Shown here: piece by piece, positions 18,022-26,445 of the stretch
Layout of the letters: every line of letters begins with the position of its first letter
How positions within the stretch are numbered: the stretch's first letter is position 1
DNA from: JACNIZ01 sp964344765
Lineage (GTDB): Bacteria > Planctomycetota > UBA1135
Length of the DNA: 64,000 nucleotides
Direction: 5' to 3'
Assembly (NCBI GenBank): GCA_964344765.1
Contig: CAYFOM010000001.1
Location: forward strand, 62,001 to 126,000
The notes under the pieces: generated by a model
Seen by the model: only the letters and a program-made list of their open reading frames with translations
What the model was told of the DNA's origin: nothing
Database searches by the model: none
Translations under genes and position numbers: made by a program

Positions 18022-19286
18022 GCTGCGTCGGACTCCTGTTGATCGCTGGGGCGACGCAACCGCACTTTGCGGATGCGGCGGTCGTCGGCTTCCAGAACTT
18101 CGAGCACGCCGCTTTCCAGCGGCAGCGAATCGCCTTGATTCGGCACGTAGCCGAGGCGATCGAAAATCAAGCCGGCCAAGGTCTCGTAAGACTCATCTTC
18201 GGGCAGTTCGGCGTCGAATTCTTCGTTGAGCAAATCGATGCAAACGCCGCCGTCGGCAATGATTTCTTCATCGGAAGCGCTGTAAATCTTGGGCTGGTCC
18301 TCCAGCGATTCGTGCTCGTCTTCGATTTCACCAACGATCTCTTCCAACAAGTCTTCAATGGTGACCACACCGGCGGTGCCGCCGTATTCATCCACCACGA
18401 TGGCAAGGTGAGCGCGGCGGCGGCGCATGTCTTCAAACAAGCTTGGTAGTCGTACCGTCTCCGGTACAAAAAACGCCTCGCGCATGTGTTGAGTCACTGA
18501 GTCCGACGCCACCGGATCGCCATTTGCGATCGCGGCCAGCACGTCTTTGATGTGGAACAGACCTTTGATGTGGTCAAAGTCTTCCTCGAACACCGGTATG
18601 CGCGAATGGCCTTCGGTCGCGGCCATTTCCAAGGCTTCGGCCACCGAGGCTGAAGTGGCAATTGCGGTCAACCCGGTACGCGGAGTCATGACCTCGGCGG
18701 CGTCGGTTTCCGGCAACTCGAGCAGGTGCCCAATCATTTTGCGTTCGGATGGGCCCAAGCTGTCGGTGCGTGCATGCAGGTGTGCTACCTCGGTCAGCTC
18801 GGCAGCCAAGTCCTGGTTGCGCTCATGGTTTTGCGGAGTGGCGAAGTTGCTCAACGTGCGCTGAATCAGCATCGTCACCGGTGATAGCAGCACCGCGCCA
18901 ATGCGCACTAACGGCAGCAGTTGCAAAACCATGCGGCGGCCACGTCCACGTTGAATCAATGCCGGAACGCCCTCAAGCATGATGCCGCCGAAAATCACCG
19001 CCGTGGTGAAGAAAACGCCCTGGAAAAACGGGCTGCGGCCTTCGGCTTGCTGTAACAGAATCACCACAGCGCCGATGAGGCAAAACATGCGCATCAGGCC
19101 AGCGGCCGTATGCAGACGTTTTTCAGGGTCGGCAGCGGATTCCAGCCGCTCCTGCCATTTTTCAGGCAATCCCGCAGCCAAGGTGGTGCGGATAGGGGAG
19201 GAAAGCAGGGCGCGAACGCCGCCAAAAAGGGAGCCGATTACCAGCAGAAAGGCCGGTAATAAGCCAGGGAAAGGGTCTTCGGGCAA
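18018..19286 (-). CDS. CNNM/CorC-type membrane protein with CBS domains
   Basis: A protein of about 422 aa with the DUF21-CBS-CorC architecture. It has N-terminal membrane helices, a CBS pair beginning VMTPRTGLTAI, the hallmark VVDEYGGTAGVVTIEDLLEEIVGEI and a C-terminal transporter-associated domain. Relatives are linked to magnesium/cobalt efflux or were named hemolysin-like. The frame is open to an ATG at 19595, but that would overlap the divergent hutI gene and add 103 residues with no family resemblance. A TTG at 19286 just before the first helix gives the normal length and is my choice, though no good ribosome site precedes it. It heads the ten-gene chain. Confidence 0.85.
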   Translation of the reverse strand: MPEDPFPGLLPAFLLVIGSLFGGVRALLSSPIRTTLAAGLPEKWQERLESAADPEKRLHTAAGLMRMFCLIGAVVILLQQAEGRSPFFQGVFFTTAVIFGGIMLEGVPALIQRGRGRRMVLQLLPLVRIGAVLLSPVTMLIQRTLSNFATPQNHERNQDLAAELTEVAHLHARTDSLGPSERKMIGHLLELPETDAAEVMTPRTGLTAIATSASVAEALEMAATEGHSRIPVFEEDFDHIKGLFHIKDVLAAIANGDPVASDSVTQHMREAFFVPETVRLPSLFEDMRRRRAHLAIVVDEYGGTAGVVTIEDLLEEIVGEIEDEHESLEDQPKIYSASDEEIIADGGVCIDLLNEEFDAELPEDESYETLAGLIFDRLGYVPNQGDSLPLESGVLEVLEADDRRIRKVRLRRPSDQQESDAA

Positions 19287-19446
19287 GGAAAGATGGTGAC
19301 TTGAGCTGAGCGGCCTCCCTGGGGCCCGGCGATCGGGGAATTTCCACCCGCCGCTAGGAAAGGGGTGCCGTCCTGCTTCATAATACCCCAGATCCTTGCG
19401 GCTTGATAAACCGAAGTCGGGATCGGGTACCGGAAACGCGCGAATA

Positions 19447-20691
19447 ATGAGCACGATGGATTCTGCTTCAACGGGCCAAAAGCCCTGCGATTTACTGTTG
19501 TTAGGTGCATCGGAGATCCTGACCAACCAAAGCGATTGCCAGGGCGACGCGATGGCGGTCCGCGACGGCAAAGTCGTGGCGGTAGGCGACGGCAAGCAGC
19601 TGCAGGCGCAGTTTGCTGCTCGTCACCAGGTAGACGGGGAAGGGCTGCTGGGGTTACCCGGTTTTTTGGACGGCCACACTCATCCCGCATTCGCCGTCGG
19701 CCGGGCCGAGGAATTTGACTGGCGTGCGCAGGGTCTGACCTACCTCGAGATCGCCGAACGCGGTGGCGGCATCCATTCCAGCGTGCGCGCGGTGCGCGAG
19801 TGCGAAGAAGAGCAACTCACCGACATCGTCGAAGGCCATTTCCGCCGCATGATGCGCCACGGAACGACGTCGTGCGAAGCCAAATCGGGTTATGGGCTGA
19901 GTGTCGGCGACGAATTGAAGTCCTTGCGCGCCATCCACGCCGCCGCCGCCCGCACCGGCATGACGATCTTCCCAACTTGCCTAGCGGCGCACATGGTGCC
20001 GCTCGAGCACAAGGAAACGCCAGATCGCTATTTAGACCAGATTTGCGACGAGCTTTTGCCCGAGGTTAAGCGCCTCAACCTGGCCGTCGCCGCCGACATT
20101 TTCATCGAAACCGGCGCTTTTGACCTGAAGCGCGCCCGCACCTACTTGGAAAAAGCGCGCGAGCTGGGCTTTGAACTGCGCGTGCACGCCGATCAATTTG
20201 AATCGCTGGGCGGCACCGAGCTCGCCGTTGAATTGGAGGCTCAATCCGTCGACCACCTCGAGGTGCTGCACGACGGCGGCATGGAAGCGCTGGCGATGAC
20301 GCGCAAAACCTTCGCCGGTCTGCTGCCATCGGTGCCGCACTTCCTGCGCCAACAAGCCGACGTGCCCGCCCGCCGCCTGATCCAAGCCGGCGTCCCGTAT
20401 TTCGTCGCCACCGACTTCAACCCCGGCTCCAGCTACACCGCCAGCCTGCCCGAAGCGGCGCATTTTGCCCGCGTGCGCCTCAACCTCAGCGCCGAGGAGG
20501 CCTTCCATGGCATCACCAAATTCGCCGCTCAATCCGTCGGCGCCGGCGACCGAAAAGGATGCCTGGCTCCCGGCTACGACGCCGACTTCGTGTTGTGCGA
20601 TTTACCCGACCTTCATCACCTCGGTTATGGCTTCGGCGAGAATCCGGTTCGGCGCGTATTCGTAGGCGGGGAAGAAGTGGCGCTCCGGTAG
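19447..20691 (+). CDS. hutI: Imidazolonepropionase
   Basis: A 414-aa amidohydrolase that opens imidazolone-5-propionate in histidine degradation. Seen: LPGFLDGHTHPAFAVGRAEEF with the metal-binding HTH, the HutI-type GGGIHSSVRAVR loop, KSGYGL, LRVHADQF, VDHLEVL and ATDFNPGS, covering all metal ligands. Upstream in-frame ATG 19396 is also open, but 19447 (MSTMDSAS) gives the usual length. No hutU or hutH is adjacent. It is followed 34 bases later by a thiolase and has an intact active site, unlike most of the amidohydrolase-like genes at 54-62 kb. Confidence 0.95.
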   Translation: MSTMDSASTGQKPCDLLLLGASEILTNQSDCQGDAMAVRDGKVVAVGDGKQLQAQFAARHQVDGEGLLGLPGFLDGHTHPAFAVGRAEEFDWRAQGLTYLEIAERGGGIHSSVRAVRECEEEQLTDIVEGHFRRMMRHGTTSCEAKSGYGLSVGDELKSLRAIHAAAARTGMTIFPTCLAAHMVPLEHKETPDRYLDQICDELLPEVKRLNLAVAADIFIETGAFDLKRARTYLEKARELGFELRVHADQFESLGGTELAVELEAQSVDHLEVLHDGGMEALAMTRKTFAGLLPSVPHFLRQQADVPARRLIQAGVPYFVATDFNPGSSYTASLPEAAHFARVRLNLSAEEAFHGITKFAAQSVGAGDRKGCLAPGYDADFVLCDLPDLHHLGYGFGENPVRRVFVGGEEVALR

Positions 20692-20725
20692 ACTATCCGG
20701 CTTGTCATAGCCACCACCCCCGGTC

Positions 20726-21916
20726 ATGTCAGCTACAACCCAAATCGTCATTGCCTCCGCCGTGCGTACGCCAATCGGGCGTTACCTGGGCGGATTCAGC
20801 ACTCTTACCGCCCCGCAATTAGGTGGGGCTGCCGTCAACGGTGCGTTAATGCGCGCCGGCGTCGCCGCCGAAGAGGTCGACTTCCTGATTTTTGGTCATG
20901 GTCGCCAAGCCGGCCAGCGTCCGAACCCTGCCCGTCAGGTGCAGTTTCAAGCCGGAATTCCGCAGGAATCGCCGGCTTTCACTTTGAACATGGCGTGCGC
21001 GTCGGGTTTGAAGTCCATTCAGGCCGCCGCCGACGAAATCCGCCTCGGCCGTGCCAACGTCGTCGTAGCCGGCGGCATGGAGTCGATGTCCAACGTGCCG
21101 TACATGCTCGATCGCATGCGCACCGGCTATCGCTTGGGCGACGGTCAAATCGTCGATCTGATGTATCGCGACGGCTTCAAGTGCCCGTTGGCCAATATGA
21201 TCATGGGCGAAACTGCCGAATTGCTGGCTCAAGAGCGCAACATCAGCCGCGAGCAGCAAGATGAGTTCGCTCAGGCTTCGCAGCACAAAGCTGGAGCCGC
21301 CATCGAAGCCGGTCGTTTCGACAACGAAATCGTTCCGGTCACCGTGCCGAACCGCAAAGGCGACATCGTCATCGAAGGCGATGAGCACCCACGCCCGACG
21401 ACCACTGTTGAAAAACTGGGCAAGCTACCGCCGGTCTTTGATCGTGAAAACGGCACTGTTTCGGCCGGCAACTCGTCCGGCATCACCGACGGCGCCGCCG
21501 CTCTGGTTTTGATGAGCGCCGACGAAGCCGAACGCCGCGGAATTCAGCCGCTGGCGGTCTTGCTGGATACCCATGCCGTCGGCACCGATCCGAAGCGCAT
21601 GGGCCTGGGACCGGTTCCGGCGACCCAGCAATTGTTCGAGAAGCACAATTGGTCGCTGGACGATTTCGGACTTTTCGAGTTGAATGAAGCCTTCGCCGCG
21701 CAGGTGTTGGCCTGCTTGCAGGAATTGCCTATTCCTGCCGAACTGCTGAACGTAAACGGCGGTTCCATCGCGTTGGGGCACCCCATTGGTTGCACCGGCG
21801 CTCGCATCGTGGTCACGCTGCTCCACGAAATGCGTCGTCGCCAGGTCGATCGTGGCCTTGCGACTCTCTGTGTTAGCGGCGGCCTGGGAATGACCGCCGC
21901 CTTCGAACTCTGCTAA
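20726..21916 (+). CDS. Acetyl-CoA acyltransferase (thiolase)
   Basis: A 396-aa thiolase with nucleophile motif NMACASGLKS, VVVAGGMESMS, ELNEAFAAQVL, NVNGGSIALGHPIGCTGAR and a C-terminal CVSGGLGMTAAFE that supplies the second Cys. The family condenses or cleaves acyl-CoAs with a Cys/His/Cys triad. The second Cys motif reads CVSGGLG rather than the common C-I/G-GGQG, which may hint at a subfamily. It is separated from the following PPIase lipoprotein by only 3 bases, an unusual partnership. A TAGACT -10-like box lies at 20689-20694. Confidence 0.94.
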   Translation: MSATTQIVIASAVRTPIGRYLGGFSTLTAPQLGGAAVNGALMRAGVAAEEVDFLIFGHGRQAGQRPNPARQVQFQAGIPQESPAFTLNMACASGLKSIQAAADEIRLGRANVVVAGGMESMSNVPYMLDRMRTGYRLGDGQIVDLMYRDGFKCPLANMIMGETAELLAQERNISREQQDEFAQASQHKAGAAIEAGRFDNEIVPVTVPNRKGDIVIEGDEHPRPTTTVEKLGKLPPVFDRENGTVSAGNSSGITDGAAALVLMSADEAERRGIQPLAVLLDTHAVGTDPKRMGLGPVPATQQLFEKHNWSLDDFGLFELNEAFAAQVLACLQELPIPAELLNVNGGSIALGHPIGCTGARIVVTLLHEMRRRQVDRGLATLCVSGGLGMTAAFELC

Positions 21917-21919
21917 ATC

Positions 21920-23350
21920 ATGCGCACCTTACTTCTGATTCCGATGCTGCTGCTCGGCGCCTGCTCCAAGCAGGAAACCACCATCGTGGTGGAGAACGGC
22001 AACAGCAATTCTGCCGGTGCCACCGCCGATTCCACGGCGCCGGCCGATCCGGTTGCGAACACAAGCAACGCCACTGCCGCCTCCAACAACGAACCCAGCG
22101 CCGCCTCCAAAGAGAAAGCTGCTGAGTTGTTGAAGGACAAGAGCATTGCATCCGGCTCCAAGCCGCTGATCCCGGCCAGCAAGCCGGAGCAACAGGCCGC
22201 ACAAACGGCCTACAAGCCGAAGCGCGAGCCGGAATTCAACTTCGCTGCGACTGGGCCGATTACCCAGGAGCAATTGAGTGAGTTCTACGTCGAAATGACC
22301 GTTTCGGTGGATGGCAAAGAAGTCGGCACCATGGTGTTTGACCTGTGGCCGGAATTCGCTCCGGCAACGGTGCGCAACTTCCTGCGTTACGTCGACGAAG
22401 GTTTCTACGACGGCTTAAGCTTCCACCGCGTGCTGCGCGACTTCATGGTGCAAGGCGGCGACCCGTTGGGTTCCGGCGCCGGTGACGGTCCGCATGGTGC
22501 AATCCGCGCCGAGTTCTCCAGCGATGCGGAGCGCAAGCACGGTTATGGAGTGTTGTCGATGGCCCGCGGCGGTCAAGATGTGAACTCGGCGTCATGCCAG
22601 TTCTTCATCTGCTGCGCCGAGTCGATGGACGTTTGGAACCTGGATGGCAAGTACGCTTCCTTCGGCAAAATGGTCAAAGGCGTTCCGGCTTTGGAGGAGA
22701 TGGCCAACGTGCCGGTAGGCGGTCCGCGTCGTCAATCGCCGATGCGCAGCGTCAAGATCGTTAACGCCGTCGCCAAGCGCGGTGAGTTGCCGAAGTTCGA
22801 CGAGAAGATCGAGCGTCCGGCTCCGGACCTCAAGGGCGAAGCCGCCGACATCGTCGTGCAGCACGTGCTGATTTCCTTCCGCGAGACCCAGGTCAAAGCC
22901 GACCGCTCGAAGGAAGACGCCGAGAAATTGGCTCAGGAAATCCTGAAGCGCGCCAAAGATGGCGAAGACTTCACCGCGTTGGTTAAGGAGTACTCCGACG
23001 ACAACATTGATCCGGAAGAGGATCTGCCCGGCGCCTACCGCATGCTCAACCACGGCGTGCAAGCTTTGGACTTCGAACGCGCCGTCTTCACCGGCAAGGC
23101 TGCGATGGAGGAGTACATCCAAGGCTTGACCACCAAGTTGCAGAAAGGCGAGATCACTCGCGACCAAGGCATGAAGATGATCCGCGACTACCAAAATGAG
23201 CACTTTGGTCGTCAGCCGATTCCGCGCGGTCAAATGGTGACCTCGTTCGGCGACATTAGCTTCTCGCTGAAAGTCGGCGAGATCGGCATTGCCAACTACG
23301 ATCCGGTCGGCTCTAAGTTCGGCTGGCACATCATCCGTCGTGTGAACTAA
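21920..23350 (+). CDS. Lipoprotein fusing cyclophilin and parvulin prolyl isomerase domains
   Basis: A 476-aa predicted lipoprotein: MRTLLLIPMLLLGAC has a lipobox with Cys at residue 15, then a long Ala/Asn/Ser linker to about residue 110. Residues about 118-290 are cyclophilin-type (FHRVLRDFMVQGGDP, SASCQFFICC). Residues about 305-476 look like a parvulin/PpiC domain: VVQHVLISFRETQ, FTALVKEYSDD, ending FGWHIIRRVN. The parvulin part carries an insertion of about 80 residues. Both folds catalyse peptidyl-prolyl cis-trans isomerisation by unrelated means, and their union in one periplasmic lipoprotein is uncommon. It follows the thiolase by 3 bases and precedes a second cyclophilin. Confidence 0.88.
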   Translation: MRTLLLIPMLLLGACSKQETTIVVENGNSNSAGATADSTAPADPVANTSNATAASNNEPSAASKEKAAELLKDKSIASGSKPLIPASKPEQQAAQTAYKPKREPEFNFAATGPITQEQLSEFYVEMTVSVDGKEVGTMVFDLWPEFAPATVRNFLRYVDEGFYDGLSFHRVLRDFMVQGGDPLGSGAGDGPHGAIRAEFSSDAERKHGYGVLSMARGGQDVNSASCQFFICCAESMDVWNLDGKYASFGKMVKGVPALEEMANVPVGGPRRQSPMRSVKIVNAVAKRGELPKFDEKIERPAPDLKGEAADIVVQHVLISFRETQVKADRSKEDAEKLAQEILKRAKDGEDFTALVKEYSDDNIDPEEDLPGAYRMLNHGVQALDFERAVFTGKAAMEEYIQGLTTKLQKGEITRDQGMKMIRDYQNEHFGRQPIPRGQMVTSFGDISFSLKVGEIGIANYDPVGSKFGWHIIRRVN

Positions 23351-23371
23351 ACCCGCAGCCACTTCAACATC

Positions 23372-23920
23372 ATGACTGACTACACCCAAGTTCAGGAACT
23401 TAGCCCCGAGGTCCTTGCCGACACTCTGGTCGACATCGAGGTCAGCGTCGGCGGGCAGAGCGCCGGCACCATCACCCTCGAGTTTTGGCCGAACGCCGCT
23501 TACGAAACGGTGCGCAACTTTGTGCGCTACGCCGCCGAGGGTTTCTACAACGGCAAGACCTTCCACCGCGTGATTTCCGGCTTCATGATTCAGGGCGGCT
23601 GCCCGACGGGAACCGGCACCGGAAGTGGTCCTTACGGCAACATTCCCGGTGAGTTCAACAACGATCCGAAGTACTCGCACCAACGCGGTGTGATTTCGAT
23701 GGCACGTTCGCAGAACCCGAACTCGGCTTCGTGCCAGTTCTTCATCTGCCACGGCGAAGCCAGCTTCCTCGATGGTCAGTACGCCGCCTTCGGTCGCATG
23801 ACCGCTGGTGACAGCGCACTGGATGCCATCGCCGGCGTCAAAACCGGTGGCGGCGGTGAAGGCTCGACTCCGATGGAGCCGTGCACCATCGACAGCATGA
23901 AGGTCTACCCTCGTAGTTAA
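23372..23920 (+). CDS. Cyclophilin-type peptidyl-prolyl isomerase
   Basis: A 182-aa single-domain cyclophilin without signal peptide. Catalytic-site motifs are present: FHRVISGFMIQGGCPTG (FHR plus QGG), GVISMARSQNPNSASCQFFIC and an AAFGRM segment. It is cytoplasmic by appearance. It lies 21 bases after the cyclophilin-parvulin lipoprotein, whose cyclophilin half it resembles, so the two may be paralogues serving different compartments. The enoyl-CoA hydratase starts 16 bases later. Confidence 0.93.
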   Translation: MTDYTQVQELSPEVLADTLVDIEVSVGGQSAGTITLEFWPNAAYETVRNFVRYAAEGFYNGKTFHRVISGFMIQGGCPTGTGTGSGPYGNIPGEFNNDPKYSHQRGVISMARSQNPNSASCQFFICHGEASFLDGQYAAFGRMTAGDSALDAIAGVKTGGGGEGSTPMEPCTIDSMKVYPRS

Positions 23921-23936
23921 GACAGGACGTCAAACG

Positions 23937-24761
23937 ATGACTACTGAAATCGAACAAGACTCGGTCGACGACGCCGAACTGGTTTACGAGCACTTGCAGT
24001 GCGACGTGGACGACGGCATCGCCACGCTGGTGATCAACCGGCCGAAGGCGCTGAACGCGCTAAACGCCGACGTACTCGATGAGCTGCGCGACGCCATTGT
24101 CGAGCTGGCCATCGACGACGAGGTGCTTGCCATCCTCATTACCGGTAGTGGCGAAAAGGCTTTTGTAGCCGGCGCCGATATCAGCGAGATGGCCGACATG
24201 TCCGCCTTCGAGGCGCGCGATCATTCGCACCTTGGTCAGGATGTGTTTGCCACCATTGAAGCCTGCCCGAAGCCGGTGATCGCTGTGATCAACGGTTATG
24301 CGTTGGGCGGTGGGTTGGAGTTGGCTTTGGCTTGCCACTTGCGCGTTGCATCCAGCAGTGCGCTGATGGGCTTGCCGGAAGTTTCGCTTGGCTTGATTCC
24401 CGGATTCGCCGGCACGCAGCGCTTGTCGCGCATTGCCGGACCGGGAGTTGCTCGCGAGTGGATTCTGACTGGCGATTCGTTCAGCGCCGAAGAAGCGCAT
24501 CGCGTCGGTGTGGTCAACCGCATCGCTGAACCGGAGGCGCTGCTGGAAACCGCAGCCAAGTTGGCCAAGCGCATCGCTGCGCGCGGTCCGTTGGCAGTGA
24601 CCACAGCGCTGGAAGTCATCCGCACCGGTTTGGAAGTGGGTCAAGCTCAAGGGGAATCCGCCGAGGCCGATTCTTTTGGTTTGATCTTCACCTCTGAAGA
24701 CGCGCGTGAAGGCATGACCGCGTTCAAAGAGAAGCGCAAGCCGAACTTCACCGGTCGCTAA
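23937..24761 (+). CDS. Enoyl-CoA hydratase/isomerase family protein
   Basis: A 274-aa crotonase-fold protein. Oxyanion-hole motifs GADISEMADM and NGYALGGGLELALACH are present, as are the two catalytic glutamate positions in LMGLPEVSLGLIPGFAGTQRL and VAREWILTG. It ends with FKEKRKPNF, a typical tail. It probably hydrates 2-enoyl-CoA in fatty-acid or butanoate metabolism and could work with the nearby thiolases. An extra about 20 acidic residues precede the fold. An AGGA ribosome site sits before the ATG. Confidence 0.94.
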   Translation: MTTEIEQDSVDDAELVYEHLQCDVDDGIATLVINRPKALNALNADVLDELRDAIVELAIDDEVLAILITGSGEKAFVAGADISEMADMSAFEARDHSHLGQDVFATIEACPKPVIAVINGYALGGGLELALACHLRVASSSALMGLPEVSLGLIPGFAGTQRLSRIAGPGVAREWILTGDSFSAEEAHRVGVVNRIAEPEALLETAAKLAKRIAARGPLAVTTALEVIRTGLEVGQAQGESAEADSFGLIFTSEDAREGMTAFKEKRKPNFTGR

Positions 24762-24789
24762 TTCATCCCTGGTTTCGCTAGGCTAGTGC

Positions 24790-25650
24790 ATGGCCGACTT
24801 TGACGCCAAGCGCGCGCTGTTACGCAAACCAGACCTCTTCCGACGGTTCCTCCCGGGGCCGTCGGAAGTTTTTTTATCCGACACAGAGCTGGCCGACGAT
24901 GAAGTAGTGCTTGTTTTCGAACGCGGCGGCCAACGCCGTGGTTTGTCGGCGCGGCAGATGAGCTATCACCATGTGGCGCAGGGTGAACTTGCCGGCGAAC
25001 CGTATGTCGTCACCTTCTGATCGGTTTGCAACAGCGGCGTCGGTCTGACGCCGGTGGTCGACGGCAAGGTTCATCATTTCAGCGCCGGCGGTTTGTACAA
25101 CGGCTTGATTCTGCTGATTGATGATGAATCGCGCAGCTATTGGGATCACATCAGCGGTTTGGCTTTGCATGGAACGCTTGCCGGTCAACAGCTGCCGATG
25201 TGGGGGATCGAACAACACACGGTCGCCGCGTTGCGCGAACGCGAACCCAATTTGCCGATGCTGCTGGCGCGATCCACCTGGTGGACGCGGTTCATGACTT
25301 GGTTGACCGGTCGATGGCAACGCCGACTTCCGCCCGGTTTTCGCATGACTATGGATCGCAGTGACGATCGCTTCCCGGAAATGGCAATCGGCTTGGGCAT
25401 AGCCGAGGGCGACGGCCGCTTTTATCCGATGAGCCGCTTGCCTCATGCTCAACTTGGTCAAACCAACGATGCGCTGACCGAACATTGGAACGGTCGCACC
25501 CTGCACGTTTACATCGACGCCCAAAGCGGTATTCCACGCGCCGACTACAACGACGGCAGCCAACCGCCGCAACTGTTCAGCCGCTGGTACGGCTATTCGC
25601 GTTCCTTTCCCAACTGCAGCATTAACGGCGACGCTTCATCGTCACCATAA
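24790..25650 (+). CDS. DUF3179 protein read through an in-frame UGA; candidate selenoprotein
   Basis: One 286-residue protein if the TGA at 25018-25020 is decoded. The frame upstream (76 residues) and downstream (209 residues) is the same and otherwise intact. DUF3179 features: DDEVVLVFERGGQRRG, YVVTF-[UGA]-SVCNSG, VDGKVHHFSAGGLYNGLILL and SYWDHISGLALHGTLAGQQL. In ordinary family members the UGA position is the first Cys of a CxxC (as in TYCPLC), so decoding gives UxxC, a classic selenocysteine redox motif. A hairpin fitting a bacterial SECIS follows (25032-25056). The function of DUF3179 is unknown. The end overlaps the convergent methyltransferase by 29 bases. The alternatives are a nonsense mutation or a sequencing error, both less likely given the exact position. 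Confidence 0.82.
25018..25020 (+). other. Predicted selenocysteine codon (UGA)
   Basis: This in-frame TGA is flanked by conserved DUF3179 coding sequence on both sides and replaces the first Cys of the family CxxC motif, giving U-S-V-C. No frameshift or other stop interrupts the gene. Confidence 0.78.
25032..25056 (+). promoter_or_regulatory. Candidate bacterial SECIS hairpin
   Basis: CAGCGGCGTC (25032-25041) pairs with GACGCCGGTG (25047-25056) with a single G-G mismatch, leaving a GGTCT loop (25042-25046). The loop G starts 21 bases after the UGA, within the usual window for SelB-binding hairpins. E. coli fdhF has an apical loop containing the same GGUCU. The hairpin lies inside the coding sequence, as bacterial SECIS elements do. 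Confidence 0.75.
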
Positions 25651-26284
25651 TGTTGTCGGAAAAACGCCACGCAACCGCTTTCAAATTCACCACTTCCCAT
25701 CCCGCTTCTTCCGCTTCTTTGCGAATTTGCGCGTTGGAATAAGTCGGGTGCAAGTCACGCTTAAACAAGCCCAGCTTTTTGCGAATGCGACGCCCAAAAT
25801 GCTTCAGGTGACGCGCCGGATAAAAGGAAATCACCGCCCAATCGCTGACGTCAACCAAACCGCGCATCGCCTCGACGCGCTCCTCACTGCGCAAATGCTG
25901 CATCAAGCGCAAGCACAGCACCGCCGAATCATCAATCCGCGCCAACGGCGGCTGATTCAAATCGCCGATGACCTCCCAACCGCTGCCATAGTTCTTCTGC
26001 AGCACACCTAACATCTGGCGGCTGAGGTCAAGGTTGACCATGCGGCAACCATGCTCCTGCAATTGCGCGGTAAACCGCCCAGTGCCGGCCGGCGCATCAA
26101 TGATGAACTTCGGCATCTTGCCGCTGCCGCAGCGCAGCAATTCCTTCTCGGTCGCCTTGTAAATCAGCCGGTTATTCGCCTGCTGGCGCTTGCCTTGAAA
26201 ACGAATGGAATCGTACTCGGCGACTTTGTCCGGGTCTTGATAGCCTTCTTTCCAGTAGGCCTTGCGCTTGGGGTCCATTGCCAT
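25622..26284 (-). CDS. Class I SAM-dependent methyltransferase, substrate unknown
   Basis: A 220-aa protein with a Rossmann-like SAM fold. Motif I is FIIDAPAGTGRFT, then VNLDLSRQML (acidic end of strand 2) and AVLCLRLMQHLRSEE (motif IV region). A basic stretch, FGRRIRKKLGLFKRD, suggests nucleic acid or phospholipid contact. It starts MAMDPKR, so either Met is possible. It is convergent with the DUF3179 gene, overlapping by 29 bases, and diverges from a thiolase. The substrate cannot be read from the sequence. Confidence 0.85.
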   Translation of the reverse strand: MAMDPKRKAYWKEGYQDPDKVAEYDSIRFQGKRQQANNRLIYKATEKELLRCGSGKMPKFIIDAPAGTGRFTAQLQEHGCRMVNLDLSRQMLGVLQKNYGSGWEVIGDLNQPPLARIDDSAVLCLRLMQHLRSEERVEAMRGLVDVSDWAVISFYPARHLKHFGRRIRKKLGLFKRDLHPTYSNAQIRKEAEEAGWEVVNLKAVAWRFSDNIMVTMKRRR

Positions 26285-26359
26285 GACAACCTGAGCCGCG
26301 GGAGGGGGAGCGGCGACGGCAACAGGATAGCCCGGCGCACGCGCGAACCGGCGCGCCGC

Positions 26360-26365
26360 TAGAAT
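26360..26365 (+). promoter_or_regulatory. -10-like box and leader hairpin for the second thiolase
   Basis: TAGAAT in the context CCGCTAGAATTTGGG. The leader then contains GCCTGC and GCAGGC, which can pair around a 16-base loop and are followed by a run of A. No clear -35 box is seen. The start codon used is probably 26446. Confidence 0.35.
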
Positions 26366-26445
26366 TTGGGCCTGCTTCCATCCCCTGTCCGGCAGGCAAA
26401 AAAATGCCGCTGAGACGCCGCCGAAGCCTCACATCCAAGCAAAAA

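Noticed and set aside
19287..19595. N-terminal 103-residue extension of the CorC-like protein
   Set aside because: It would overlap the hutI gene on the other strand, is Pro/Ser/Arg-rich and unlike the family, and the family length fits the shorter start.
25018..25020. Reading the DUF3179 gene as a pseudogene
   Set aside because: Both sides match the family, only one stop is present, and it falls exactly on the CxxC cysteine with a SECIS-like hairpin after it. A random nonsense mutation would be unlikely to land there.
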